DNA from: Mycobacterium sp. OAS707
GTDB lineage: Bacteria; Actinomycetota; Actinomycetes; Mycobacteriales; Mycobacteriaceae
Length of the DNA: 64,000 nt
Reading direction: 5' to 3'
Assembly: GCF_014873705.1 (NCBI RefSeq)
Contig: NZ_JADBDS010000003.1
Coordinates: 868,001 to 932,000 of the forward strand
The position numbers and the translations under genes are program-made. Below the pieces are notes generated by a model. It saw only the letters and a list, made by a program, of their open reading frames with translations, was not told the DNA's origin and did no database searches. This document shows positions 1-8,503 of the stretch, in pieces. How positions within the stretch are numbered: position 1 is the stretch's first letter; each line of letters starts with the position of its first letter.

Positions 1-1
1 G

Positions 2-268
2 CTGCGGGGTGCGGCCTATGCCGCCTACCAGCACGGAAGCACTGGACAGTCCGCGCCAGACACAGAAGGCGGCAACCCCAGCATCAACTATCTCCATCAG
101 GAGCTGCGCAATGCAGGTGACATCGTTACCGCTGCGTTGGGTGAGGAGCGAAGACGGCAGCTGCGTGAGCAGGGCGCCGCGATGACCATGGACGAAGCCG
201 CGTCCTACGCCCTGAGCCACATCGATCCGAAGCTTCTCGTCGGACCCATCTCGATGGCTCAGGACTAA
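2..268 (+). CDS. C-terminal end of a cyclase/ATPase-type regulator (partial)
   Basis: An open frame enters from the left edge and stops at 266-268, giving 88 residues. Its end (GDIVTAALGEERRRQLREQG followed by AAMTMDEAASYAL and DPKLLVGPI) aligns residue for residue with the end of the next gene, which has SDIVTAAVGDARARELRRTG, AAMGLDEAVSFAL and DPKLLTGPI. The two are therefore tandem paralogues, and this fragment is the tail of a TPR-like C-terminal domain. The catalytic parts lie outside the window. The next gene starts only 3 bp after this stop, so the two probably share a transcript. That it is a paralogue is seen directly; its full architecture is inferred from the neighbour. Confidence 0.75.
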   Translation: MRGAAYAAYQHGSTGQSAPDTEGGNPSINYLHQELRNAGDIVTAALGEERRRQLREQGAAMTMDEAASYALSHIDPKLLVGPISMAQD

Positions 269-271
269 GAG

Positions 272-3112
272 ATGACCGCACAGCCGCCTTCGGGCACAGT
301 GACTTTCCTGCTCACCGATCTCGAGGGTTCCACCCGGATGTGGGAACAGGAACCCGATGCGATGAAGGCGGCTATGGTGCGCCACGACGAGATTCTCGAG
401 AAGGCGTTCGCGGCGAACCGTGGTTTCGTCTTCGCGCGGATGGGCGACGGCATGGCCGTCGCCTTCGCGACAGCCGGTGATGCGATATGCGCTGCAATCG
501 CAATCAAACAAGCTCTCACAGAAGAGAATTGGCGAACAGCGACGCCGTTGAAGGCCCGCATCGGGGTGCATACCGCGGAGGCTGTCATCGTCGACGACAC
601 CGGCTATGCCAGCTTGCCGATCAACCGATGCTCCCGGCTGATGTCGTCGGCGCACGGCGGACAGATCGTCCTTTCCAATACCACTGAATCCTTGGTGGGC
701 GATGCGCTGCCCGATGACGTCGAGCTGACGGATTTGGGCGAGCACCGCCTGCGTGACCTTGGCCGACCCCTCAGGATTTTCCAGATCGGGCGGGAAGAGT
801 TCCCACCTATTCGAGGCTTGGATTCCTTCCCCGGCAATCTGCCCGCCCAGGTGAGCTCATTCATCGGACGCCAGACCGAGGTGTCCCGCGTCGCTTCCGC
901 GCTCGGCGAATCGCGAGTTGTAACGATTACGGGCGTGGGCGGAGTTGGCAAGACACGCTTGGCAATCCAGGTTGCCGCCGATTTACTACCCCGCTATCGC
1001 GAAGGCGTTTGGCTTGTCGAGTTGGCATCTGTGACCGAGCAGTCGTCTGTCGTCGAGGTGATATCTGACGTCTTCCATGCCGCCAGTCGAAGCGGGCAGT
1101 CCCTCGAGGACAGCCTCATCGAAACCCTCTCCCGTAAACAGGTGCTCGTGATACTGGACAACTGCGAACACCTCCTGGGATCGGTATCACGACTTGTGAC
1201 GCGCATCGAAGAGTCGTGCCCCGGCGTGGTCGTGCTGGCGACAAGCCGAGAAGGGATGGCAATCGAAGGCGAACAACTGATTGCACTCCCGCCGCTTGGT
1301 ACCGGTGCGCCGGGCGACGACATCGATCAGCTGATACACACAGAAGCCGCCAGCTTGTTCATCGAACGGGCTCGACGGGTCAAATCCGACTTCACGCTGA
1401 CTCAGGACAATGCACATGCAGCCGTTGAGATCTGCCGACGTCTCGACGGTGTGCCACTCGCGATCGAGTTGGCCGCAGCCCGCGTTATCGCGTTGAGCCC
1501 CAACGAGATTCTGCGGCGTCTGGATCGTCGCTTTGACCTTCTCGCGGGCGGTCGGCGAGGCGCAGTAGGACGCCACGCTACGCTTCGCGCGGCGATAGAC
1601 TGGTCATATGAGTTGCTCGACTACAGCGAGCAGCGGCTTCTCGCACGTCTGTCCGTGTTCGCCAGCGGCTGCACCCTGGAGGCGATCGAGGAGGTGTGCA
1701 GTGGCGATCCCGTTGAGCGAGACGCTGCGCTCGATCTGATCACCGCCCTGGTCACCCGCTCATTGGTGATCGTCGAGGACCACGCGGCAGGAACGCGGTA
1801 CCGCCTGCTGGAAACCATCCGCCAGTACGCAGAGCAGAAGCTCGCCGAGTTCGGCGAGACGCAGACGGTGCGGACTCGACACTCCCGCTTCTACGCCGAC
1901 CTCTGTCTGGGGACCACGCGAGGCCATTTCAGAAAGCTCGCAGTTGATTCCGAGGTGTCATGGACCGGAAGGATAGGTGTCGAACGCGACAACATCCGGT
2001 CGGGGCTCGCAAATGCCATCGACGCCGGCGACGTTGAGGACGCGGTCCTGATCGTCGCCAACCATCCTCATCGTGATCGCGCCCAGGCTGGTCGCACCGG
2101 TCAGGTGTTCTCGGTGCCCGCCTCACGGGTGATCCAGATGCCGGGCGCGACAACGCATCCGGAGTATCCGAGGGCGTTGATGGTCGCGTCGTACGAGGCA
2201 CTGGACAGTGGGGACTACGCCCGCGCCGACCAGCTGTGTCAGCAGGCGCTGGAGGCTGCCAGCCGCATGCCCACTCCAGTAGAAGGACCACCGATCGCGC
2301 TCGACGCACTCACCGTACGGGCGGAAGAGGCGATGGGAGCCGGTGAGTACGACGATGCGGTCGCCGCTTATGTCCACGCAGCGCAGCTTGCCGAGAGCAG
2401 CGGCTACCAGGGAATCGCCGCCATTCATCTTGCCTACAGCGTGACCAGCGCCCTGCTCGGCAACGGCGACCCGGAGGCGGCGCTGGGCCGGGCCGAGAAG
2501 TCGTTGGCGTTGGCGCGTCAGAACGAGATGTCGGGTGCAATTGTGATCGCGCTGAATGCCCTTGCTCTTGCACTCGTAGAGCATGACCCCGAACAGGCCC
2601 GAACGCTGCTCCACGAGAGCGTTGAACGCAGCATCACTCCTGGCGAGGAGATCGCTCCGGCGTTCGTCACCGCAGCGTTGGTCGCCGGTCGGCTGCACGA
2701 CTGGCGACTCACACTGGCGCTGGCAGGCCGGGCCATGTACATGTTCCGCGGCATCATGAACCCGCTGCATGCGGCACCATGCCTCACGGGGTGCGCTCGA
2801 GCGCTGGGAGAGGACCAGCCCGAGGCCGCCGGATTGTTGAATGGAGCCGCATTCGCCACCTTCCGAAGCGCCGACCCGACGACCCACACAGCGCGTCGAG
2901 CAGACAAGCAGCCGTTCGGAACCAGCACCAACTTCCTCCTGCAGATGCTGCGTGAAACCAGTGACATCGTGACGGCGGCGGTGGGCGACGCGCGGGCGCG
3001 CGAGCTCCGCCGGACCGGCGCCGCAATGGGACTGGACGAGGCGGTCTCCTTCGCCCTGGCCAACGTCGACCCGAAACTGCTCACCGGTCCCATCGCTAAC
3101 ATCGAGCGGTGA
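272..3112 (+). CDS. Class III cyclase-domain / STAND ATPase / TPR regulator
   Basis: 946 aa. Residues about 9-170 form a class III nucleotide cyclase homology domain: metal aspartates D16 (TDLEGST) and D59 (MGDGMA) and the transition-state pair N118/R122 (INRCSR) are present. The adenine-specifying Lys and Asp positions read as A55 and G111, so the substrate, or activity itself, is doubtful. Next comes an NB-ARC/STAND-like ATPase with a P-loop at 221-228 (GVGGVGKT) and a Walker B (VLVILDNCEHLL), then a helical TPR-like region to the end. There is no LuxR helix-turn-helix at the C terminus, unlike many members of this mycobacterial family (Rv0386/Rv1358 type). Likely a cytosolic signalling protein. 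The paralogue lies immediately upstream, and rraA overlaps its stop by 4 bp. Confidence 0.85.
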   Translation: MTAQPPSGTVTFLLTDLEGSTRMWEQEPDAMKAAMVRHDEILEKAFAANRGFVFARMGDGMAVAFATAGDAICAAIAIKQALTEENWRTATPLKARIGVHTAEAVIVDDTGYASLPINRCSRLMSSAHGGQIVLSNTTESLVGDALPDDVELTDLGEHRLRDLGRPLRIFQIGREEFPPIRGLDSFPGNLPAQVSSFIGRQTEVSRVASALGESRVVTITGVGGVGKTRLAIQVAADLLPRYREGVWLVELASVTEQSSVVEVISDVFHAASRSGQSLEDSLIETLSRKQVLVILDNCEHLLGSVSRLVTRIEESCPGVVVLATSREGMAIEGEQLIALPPLGTGAPGDDIDQLIHTEAASLFIERARRVKSDFTLTQDNAHAAVEICRRLDGVPLAIELAAARVIALSPNEILRRLDRRFDLLAGGRRGAVGRHATLRAAIDWSYELLDYSEQRLLARLSVFASGCTLEAIEEVCSGDPVERDAALDLITALVTRSLVIVEDHAAGTRYRLLETIRQYAEQKLAEFGETQTVRTRHSRFYADLCLGTTRGHFRKLAVDSEVSWTGRIGVERDNIRSGLANAIDAGDVEDAVLIVANHPHRDRAQAGRTGQVFSVPASRVIQMPGATTHPEYPRALMVASYEALDSGDYARADQLCQQALEAASRMPTPVEGPPIALDALTVRAEEAMGAGEYDDAVAAYVHAAQLAESSGYQGIAAIHLAYSVTSALLGNGDPEAALGRAEKSLALARQNEMSGAIVIALNALALALVEHDPEQARTLLHESVERSITPGEEIAPAFVTAALVAGRLHDWRLTLALAGRAMYMFRGIMNPLHAAPCLTGCARALGEDQPEAAGLLNGAAFATFRSADPTTHTARRADKQPFGTSTNFLLQMLRETSDIVTAAVGDARARELRRTGAAMGLDEAVSFALANVDPKLLTGPIANIER

Positions 3113-3591
3113 CCATCGAGCCTCGCCCCACCGCTGACCTCGTCGACGAGATCGGCCCCGACGTCCGCAGCTGCGACCTTCAGTTCACTCAGTACGGCGG
3201 CCGGATGCAGTTCGCGGGTCCGATGACCACCGTTCGGTGCTTCGAGGACAACGCGCTTCTGAAGTCTGTGCTCTCGGAGCCCGGCAACGGCGGTGTACTG
3301 GTGATCGACGGCGACGGGTCGCTACACAGCGCGCTGGTGGGCGACGTGATCGCCGGGCTCGGCGTCGACAACGGCTGGGCGGGACTGATCATCAACGGCG
3401 CGGTCCGCGATGCGGCGACGCTGCGCACACTGCCGATCGGAATCAAAGCGCTTGGCACCAATCCCCGCAAGAGCACCAAGACCGGCGAGGGCCAACGTGA
3501 CGTTGCAGTCGAGTTCGGTGGCGTACTGTTCAAGCCCGGCGAGATCGCCTACAGCGACGACGACGGCATTGTCGTCGTCACCGCAGACTGA
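3109..3591 (+). CDS. rraA: RraA-like protein / putative 4-hydroxy-4-methyl-2-oxoglutarate aldolase
   Basis: 160 aa from a GTG start that overlaps the preceding stop (GTGA). The whole protein has the RraA fold pattern: an N-terminal TADLVDEIG, a glycine-rich VLVIDGDGSLHSALVGD and the conserved INGAVRD containing the Arg-Asp metal/substrate pair. Family members either inhibit RNase E in Proteobacteria or act as divalent-metal class II pyruvate aldolases; older annotations call them MenG. From sequence alone I cannot choose between these roles. In M. tuberculosis the orthologue Rv3853 sits next to ethA, as here, which supports the identity. The convergent ethA gene ends 4 bp downstream. Confidence 0.88.
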   Translation: MTIEPRPTADLVDEIGPDVRSCDLQFTQYGGRMQFAGPMTTVRCFEDNALLKSVLSEPGNGGVLVIDGDGSLHSALVGDVIAGLGVDNGWAGLIINGAVRDAATLRTLPIGIKALGTNPRKSTKTGEGQRDVAVEFGGVLFKPGEIAYSDDDGIVVVTAD

Positions 3592-3595
3592 ATCG

Positions 3596-5071
3596 CTAGG
3601 CCGAAACGCGCTCCGCGGCACGGTGTTTGGTGAACGCCAACGCCTCGTCGTCGACGCTGCCATGCCGGATCAGGCGCAGGTCGAGCAGGTAGTTCTGCCT
3701 GAGTCGCCACGGTGCGACGTGACCGGCCTTCGGCAGGTAGTCCAGCGCGCGCAGCACGTAGCCCGGCGTGAAGTCCATCAGCGGCCGCTCGTCGACCGAG
3801 TTGCCAGGGTGCTGCGGCTCGACGGTGTCAAAGCCGTTGGCGTCCATGTAGTTCAGCACGCGGCAGACGAACTCCGAAACCAGGTCGGCCTTCAGCGTCC
3901 ACGATGCATTGGTGTAGCCAATGGTGAACGCCATGTTCGGCATATGCGTGAGCATCATGCCCTTGTACGCCATGGTCTCGTTGAGATCGACCGGCTCCCC
4001 GTTGCGTGAAATCGCGGCACCGCCGAACAGCTGAAGGTTCAAACCCGTTGCGGTAACGATGATGTCGGCCTGCAGCTCTTCGCCAGAGGCCAGCTTGATG
4101 CCGGTCTTGGTGAAACGCTCGATGGTGTCGGTGACGACGTCGGCCTTACCCGAGCGGATCGTCTTGAACAGATCGCCGTTGGGCGCCAGGCAGAGACGCT
4201 GATCCCACGGGTTGTAACTGGGACCGAAGTGCTTCTCGACGTCATAGCCTTCGGGCAGGCGCCGCTGCGCCATGGTCATCAGCGTCTTGCGCATGAAGTT
4301 CGGGAAACGCCTGCTGATGTTGTACTGCGCGGACTGGAAGAGGATGCTCTTCCATCGGTTCAGCACGTAGGCCGGCTTGGTAGGCAGCGCCTTGTTGGTC
4401 CGCACGGTGAACGGGTCGACGTCAGGCAGCGCACCGATGTACGTCGGCGACCGCTGCAGCATCGTCACATGTCCTGCGCCCGAATTGGCAAGGGCCGGAA
4501 TCAGAGTCACGGCGGTGGCGCCGCTGCCGATCACGACGATCTTCTTGCCCGTGTAGTCGAGGTCCTCAGGCCAGTGCTGCGGGTGAATGATCGTGCCCTC
4601 GAAGTCGTCGCGTCCCACGAACTCCGGGGTGTAACCCTCGTCGTAGTTGTAGTAGCCGCTCGCCGCGAACAGGAAGCCGGCCTTGATCTCGACCTCTTCG
4701 CCGTCGCGTTCGACGCGAACGGTCCACCGGTTCTCGGCGTCGGACCAGTCGGCTCCAACGACCTTCTGGCCGTAGCGGATGTGCTTGTCGATGCCGTACT
4801 CGGCGACCGTTTCCTTCAGGTACGCCATGATGGACGGACCGTCGGCGATGGCTTTCTCAGACGTCCACGGCTTGAAGCGGAAGCCAAGGGTGAACATGTC
4901 GGAGTCCGAGCGGATGCCCGGGTACTTGAACAGGTCCCAGGTGCCCCCGGGGTTCTCGCGGCGCTCCAGGATCACATAGCTCTTGTCCGGGCAGCGGTCC
5001 TGTAGGTGCCAGGCAGCGCTGATGCCGGAGATGCCGGCCCCGACGATGACTACGTCGACAAATTCGGTCAT
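3596..5071 (-). CDS. ethA: Baeyer-Villiger monooxygenase EthA
   Basis: 491 aa, matching the roughly 489 aa of EthA. An N-terminal FAD Rossmann motif (VIVGAGISGISAA, residues 8-20) is followed by the complete type I BVMO fingerprint FxGxxxHxxxW at 157-167 (FEGTIIHPQHW) and the NADPH motif GSGATA at 182-187. It inserts oxygen next to ketones using FAD and NADPH; in M. tuberculosis the orthologue Rv3854c also bioactivates ethionamide and other thioamide prodrugs. The start has a TAGCTT -10 element 6 bp upstream of the ATG, so the mRNA is probably leaderless. It is divergent from ethR, with a repeat-rich operator in between, so repression by EthR is expected. Confidence 0.95.
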   Translation of the reverse strand: MTEFVDVVIVGAGISGISAAWHLQDRCPDKSYVILERRENPGGTWDLFKYPGIRSDSDMFTLGFRFKPWTSEKAIADGPSIMAYLKETVAEYGIDKHIRYGQKVVGADWSDAENRWTVRVERDGEEVEIKAGFLFAASGYYNYDEGYTPEFVGRDDFEGTIIHPQHWPEDLDYTGKKIVVIGSGATAVTLIPALANSGAGHVTMLQRSPTYIGALPDVDPFTVRTNKALPTKPAYVLNRWKSILFQSAQYNISRRFPNFMRKTLMTMAQRRLPEGYDVEKHFGPSYNPWDQRLCLAPNGDLFKTIRSGKADVVTDTIERFTKTGIKLASGEELQADIIVTATGLNLQLFGGAAISRNGEPVDLNETMAYKGMMLTHMPNMAFTIGYTNASWTLKADLVSEFVCRVLNYMDANGFDTVEPQHPGNSVDERPLMDFTPGYVLRALDYLPKAGHVAPWRLRQNYLLDLRLIRHGSVDDEALAFTKHRAAERVSA

Positions 5072-5083
5072 GATGTAAAGCTA

Positions 5084-5129
5084 TCAACACTGTGTCGAAT
5101 GAGTCAACAGTGTGTCGAGAAATTCGACA
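5084..5129. promoter_or_regulatory. Putative EthR operator between ethA and ethR
   Basis: Two 15-bp direct repeats, TCAACACTGTGTCGA (5084-5098) and TCAACAGTGTGTCGA (5104-5118), differ by one base and are offset by 20 bp. The second runs into an inverted repeat TGTCGA-N5-TCGACA (5113-5129). The cluster lies between the ethA -10 (5078-5083, minus strand) and the ethR -10 TAAAGT (5135-5140). EthR is known to bind an extended ethA-ethR intergenic operator cooperatively as several dimers, which fits repeated half-sites. Assignment to EthR is by position and family knowledge. Confidence 0.6.
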
Positions 5130-5148
5130 TGGCGTAAAGTCATACCCC

Positions 5149-5790
5149 GTGACCAGCGTCAGCCAGCCGCGTGCCGCCCGCGGGCGCCGCACGGTCCGGC
5201 CGTCCGGCGACGACCGTGAGCTGGCCATCTTCTCCACCTTGGAGCGACTGCTGGAAGGCCGGTCGTTCGCCGAAATCTCCGTCGATGACCTGGCCAGAGG
5301 CGCGGGGATCTCGCGTCCGACGTTCTACTTCTACTTCCCGTCGAAGGACGCGGTGCTGCTCACGCTGTTCGAGCGAGTGCTCGCCGAGGCTGATGCCACG
5401 TTCGAGAGCAGGGCCGACGACTACTCCCTCGACCCGGCGCGGGTCTGGCGCGAAGGCATCTACGCCTTCTTCGAACCTCTGCGCGCGCACCTCGCCGTCG
5501 CCCTGGCCGGTGTGGCGGCGACCGGTACCAACGCCGAGATCCGCGAACTCTGGTCGACGTTCATGCAGAAATGGGTGGACCGCACAGCCGCGGTCATCAC
5601 CGCCGAACGCGCTCGTGGCGCCGCGCCGGAGACTGTGCCTGCCCAAGACCTCGCCGTGGCGCTGAACCTGATGAACGAGCGGACCATGTTCGCGTCGTAC
5701 ACCGGCCAGAAGCCGGCGATCGTCGAAGACACGGCACTGGACACCCTGGTGCACGTCTGGATCACCAGCATCTACGGCCGGATGCCCTGA
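5149..5790 (+). CDS. ethR: TetR-family repressor EthR
   Basis: 213 aa from the GTG at 5149. An ATG at 5092 would add 19 residues but would place the operator inside the coding region, and EthR of M. tuberculosis (216 aa) begins at the equivalent of the GTG, so 5149 is preferred; a TAAAGT -10 lies 8 bp upstream. The N-terminal helix-turn-helix (ISVDDLARGAGISRPTFYFY) is nearly identical to EthR from memory, as are the C-terminal stretches ELWSTFMQKW and ALNLMNERTMFASY that line the ligand tunnel and dimer interface. Expected role: represses ethA and itself, and is relieved by a hydrophobic ligand. dinB follows after 24 bp on the same strand. Confidence 0.93.
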   Translation: MTSVSQPRAARGRRTVRPSGDDRELAIFSTLERLLEGRSFAEISVDDLARGAGISRPTFYFYFPSKDAVLLTLFERVLAEADATFESRADDYSLDPARVWREGIYAFFEPLRAHLAVALAGVAATGTNAEIRELWSTFMQKWVDRTAAVITAERARGAAPETVPAQDLAVALNLMNERTMFASYTGQKPAIVEDTALDTLVHVWITSIYGRMP

Positions 5791-5807
5791 CCTGTCGGGC
5801 CCGAATG

Positions 5808-5821
5808 CGAACATATGTTCG
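5808..5821. promoter_or_regulatory. LexA/SOS-box-like palindrome on the dinB start
   Basis: CGAACATATGTTCG is a perfect 14-bp palindrome. It matches the core of the mycobacterial LexA box TCGAAC-N4-GTTCGA; only the outermost T and A differ (G and T here). It spans the dinB ATG at 5815. If translation began at the GTG at 5821, the box would lie just upstream. LexA binding here would block a leaderless or very short-leader dinB transcript. The palindrome is seen directly; the regulator is inferred. Confidence 0.5.
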
Positions 5822-7023
5822 TGTCCGGCGCCGGCGCCACCATCCTGCACGCCGATCTCGACTCGTTCTACGCATCGGTCGAGCAGCGTGACGACCCCGC
5901 CCTGCGCGGCAAGCCGGTGATCGTCGGCGGCGGTGTCGTGTTGGCGGCCAGCTACGAGGCGAAGGCCTACGGCGTCCGCACCGCGATGGGTGGCCGTCAG
6001 GCGCGCGCGTTGTGCCCGCACGCGATCGTGGTCCGGCCGCGGATGTCGGCCTATTCGCAAGCAAGTGACGCAGTGTTCGAGGTGTTCCGCGACACCACGC
6101 CGATGGTCGAACCGCTCTCAGTGGACGAGGCATTCCTCGACGTATCGGGACTGTGGCGGGTATCGGGCACGCCGGTTCAAATCGCGGCCCGCTTACGCGC
6201 AGAAGTCCGCGACCGCGTCGGTTTACCCATCACCGTCGGCATCGCACGCACCAAATTCCTGGCCAAGGTCGCCAGCCAAGAGGCCAAGCCCGACGGACTG
6301 CTGCTCGTCCCGCCCGACCGCGAACTCGCGTTCCTGCACCCGTTGCCGGTACGACGACTCTGGGGCGTCGGCGCGAAGACCGCCGAGAAGTTGCACGCAC
6401 ACGGCATCGAGACAGTCGCCGACGTCGCCGAACTGGGCGAGTCGACGCTCGCCGCGATGGTCGGCGGTGCGATGGGCCGTCAGCTGTTTGCGTTGTCGCG
6501 CAACATAGATCGTCGCCGCGTGGTGACGGGTGTACGCCGTCGTTCGGTCGGCGCGCAGCGGGCGCTGGGCCGGGCGGGCAACACGATGTCGGCGGCGGAG
6601 GTCGACGCCGTCGTCGTCAACCTGGTCGACCGGATCACCCGCCGCATGCGCAAGGCCGGCCGGACGGGCCGAACGGTGGTGTTGCGGTTACGGTTTGACG
6701 ATTTCGGCCGGGCCACCCGCTCACACACGATGCCGCGCGCTACGGCGTCGACGGATGTCATCCTGGCAGCCGCCCGCGGTTTGGTCGCGGCGGCCGCTCC
6801 GTTGATCGCCGATCGGGGTCTGACACTCGTCGGGTTCGCGGTGTCGAACATCGACCGCGACGGCGCCCAGCAGTTGGAGCTGCCTTTCGAGGAATCCGCG
6901 GACACCGTCGCGATCGACGATGCGGTCGACAAGGTGCGGGAGCGTTACGGGAACACGGCACTGACGCGCGGCGTGCTGCTCGGCCGGGACCCCGGCCTCG
7001 AAATGCCGCACCTACCTGATTAA
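5815..7023 (+). CDS. dinB: Y-family DNA polymerase IV
   Basis: 402 aa. The palm motif LHADLDSFYASVE carries catalytic D14 and the steric-gate aromatic Y19, so it should discriminate against ribonucleotides, unlike the Leu-gated DinB2 type. The second catalytic motif SVDEAF gives D104/E105. A helix-hairpin-helix region (about 180-215) precedes the little-finger domain. QLELPF at about 353-358 looks like a beta-clamp-binding peptide, as in DinB1-type enzymes. It performs error-prone or lesion-bypass synthesis. By position next to ethR it corresponds, from memory, to the third DinB homologue of M. smegmatis (MSMEG_6443). A LexA-like palindrome overlaps the start. The stop overlaps the convergent PHP gene. 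Confidence 0.92.
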   Translation: MFVSGAGATILHADLDSFYASVEQRDDPALRGKPVIVGGGVVLAASYEAKAYGVRTAMGGRQARALCPHAIVVRPRMSAYSQASDAVFEVFRDTTPMVEPLSVDEAFLDVSGLWRVSGTPVQIAARLRAEVRDRVGLPITVGIARTKFLAKVASQEAKPDGLLLVPPDRELAFLHPLPVRRLWGVGAKTAEKLHAHGIETVADVAELGESTLAAMVGGAMGRQLFALSRNIDRRRVVTGVRRRSVGAQRALGRAGNTMSAAEVDAVVVNLVDRITRRMRKAGRTGRTVVLRLRFDDFGRATRSHTMPRATASTDVILAAARGLVAAAAPLIADRGLTLVGFAVSNIDRDGAQQLELPFEESADTVAIDDAVDKVRERYGNTALTRGVLLGRDPGLEMPHLPD

Positions 7024-8024
7024 CTCGTCGTCCACTCCAGCAGCTTGTCGGCCGACCAGGTGTTGACGATCCGCTCGGTGGGCACGCCGGCGTCGAGCGC
7101 GCGTTGCGCGCCATAGCCAAGGAAGTCCAACTGCCCGGGCGCATGCGAATCCGTGTCGATGGAGAACAGGCACCCGATGTCCAGCGCCAGTTTCAACAGC
7201 CTGGTCGGCGGGTCCCTGCGTTCAGGCCGGGAATTGATCTCGACGGCCGTTCCGTTGTCCCGGCACGCGGTGAACACCTTCTCCGCATCGAACTTCGACT
7301 CCGGCCTGGTGCCGCGGCCGCCGGTGACGAGCCGGCCGGTGCAGTGCCCGAGCACATCGGTGTGTGGGTTGGCCACCGCCTTGAGCATGCGGCGCGTCAT
7401 CGACGACTCATCCATCGACAGCTTGGAATGCACACTTGCCACCACCACGTCGAGGCGTTCCAACAACTCGGGTTCCTGGTCCAGCGACCCATCCTCGAGA
7501 ATGTCGACTTCGATGCCGGTCAGGATTCGCATCGGCGCGACGGTGTCGCGTAGTTCGTCGATGACGTCGAGCTGCTTACGCAGCCGCTCCGGCGACAGGC
7601 CGTTGGCGACTTTGAGCCGGGGCGAATGGTCGGTCAGCGCGCAGTACTCATGCCCCAGCTCCTTGGCGGCGAGCATCATCTCCTCGATCGGCGCCGAGCC
7701 GTCCGACCAGTTGGAATGCACATGCAGGTCGCCCTTGAGCGCGGCACGAAGCTCGCCGCCGCCCAGATCCTTTACCGCCGAACGCAATTCGACGAGCACA
7801 TCCGGTTCGCCACCGGCCCATGCCTGGGCGATGACCTTGGCGGTCTTCGGTCCGATACCAGGCAACGACTGCCAACTGTTGGCGGTGCCGTGTCGCTCGC
7901 GCTCCGCTTCGGACAGTCCTTCGACGATGTCGGCGGCGTTGCGGTAGGCCATCACGCGACGCGGATCTTCGCGGGCCCGGTCCTTGTAGTACGCGATCTG
8001 ACGCAGCGCGAGTACTGGATCCAT
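7020..8024 (-). CDS. PHP-domain protein with helix-hairpin-helix (PolX-like)
   Basis: 334 aa. The N-terminal part (about 1-90) has a DNA polymerase beta-like HhH motif, LPGIGPKTAKVI. The C-terminal PHP phosphoesterase domain (about 97-320) shows the metal-binding signatures HVHSNWSDG, LTDHS, GIEVDIL, VASVHS, GHCTGR and DTDSH in the expected order. It resembles the C-terminal half of bacterial PolX without the polymerase domain and corresponds by position to Rv3856c. A metal-dependent nuclease or phosphatase acting on DNA ends or nucleotides is plausible but unproven. It converges on dinB with a 4-bp overlap, so two DNA-metabolism genes face each other. Confidence 0.85.
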   Translation of the reverse strand: MDPVLALRQIAYYKDRAREDPRRVMAYRNAADIVEGLSEAERERHGTANSWQSLPGIGPKTAKVIAQAWAGGEPDVLVELRSAVKDLGGGELRAALKGDLHVHSNWSDGSAPIEEMMLAAKELGHEYCALTDHSPRLKVANGLSPERLRKQLDVIDELRDTVAPMRILTGIEVDILEDGSLDQEPELLERLDVVVASVHSKLSMDESSMTRRMLKAVANPHTDVLGHCTGRLVTGGRGTRPESKFDAEKVFTACRDNGTAVEINSRPERRDPPTRLLKLALDIGCLFSIDTDSHAPGQLDFLGYGAQRALDAGVPTERIVNTWSADKLLEWTTS

Positions 8025-8082
8025 CTCTCCAGTGTGCCGCTCGGCATCCGGTTTGCCTGGCGTGGCCTGCTCACCCTAGACT

Positions 8083-8104
8083 GGATTGAGATTTCCTTCA
8101 ATCC
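8083..8104. promoter_or_regulatory. Putative ArsR-family operator
   Basis: Inverted repeat GGATTGA-N8-TCAATCC (arms 8083-8089 and 8098-8104) with a further half-site TCAATCC at 8106-8112, just ahead of the ArsR-family start at 8126. The size and position suit SmtB/ArsR operators, and autoregulation of the ArsR-SulP pair is inferred. Confidence 0.5.
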
Positions 8105-8125
8105 ATCAATCCACTAGGTTGTCGC

Positions 8126-8503
8126 GTGCCCACTCAGTTTCCAGGTAGTACCGAGCAGCCCCTTTACGAGATCAAGGCGAACCTGTTCAAGGCACTCGCC
8201 CATCCGGCCCGAATCCGCATCCTCGAGATCTTGTCGGCCAATGATCGGCCAACTCCAGTCAGCGAGATCCTCGCCGACACGGATATCGAGCCCACCCTGT
8301 TGTCGCAGCACCTGGCTGTCCTCAAACGCCACCACGTGGTCCGTGCCAAGCGCATCGGCAATGCCGTGATCTACGAGCTGGCCCATCCGAAGGTCTCTGA
8401 GCTTCTGGTCATCGCCAGGACCTTCCTTGCTGACACGCTCGGTGCTCAACGCGACCAACTCGAGGCACTCAGCTCGCTGCCCCCGCTGGGAACCCTCAAG
8501 TGA
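8126..8503 (+). CDS. ArsR/SmtB-family transcriptional regulator
   Basis: 125 aa from GTG. It is a winged-helix repressor: KALAHPARIRILEIL opens the DNA-binding domain, EPTLLSQHLAVLKRHHVV is the recognition helix region, and IGNAVIYEL forms the wing. No CxC or typical metal-ligand cluster is visible in the recognition helix (no Cys at all), so the effector may be something other than As or Cd. It overlaps the SulP gene by 4 bp (GTGA) and is certainly co-transcribed with it. The inverted repeat 22-43 bp upstream is the likely operator. It probably senses a signal related to the transported anion. Confidence 0.9.
   Translation: MPTQFPGSTEQPLYEIKANLFKALAHPARIRILEILSANDRPTPVSEILADTDIEPTLLSQHLAVLKRHHVVRAKRIGNAVIYELAHPKVSELLVIARTFLADTLGAQRDQLEALSSLPPLGTLK

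Noticed and set aside
5092..5148. ATG 5092 as the EthR start
   Set aside because: It would put the operator and the -10 element inside the coding sequence and exceed the normal family length.
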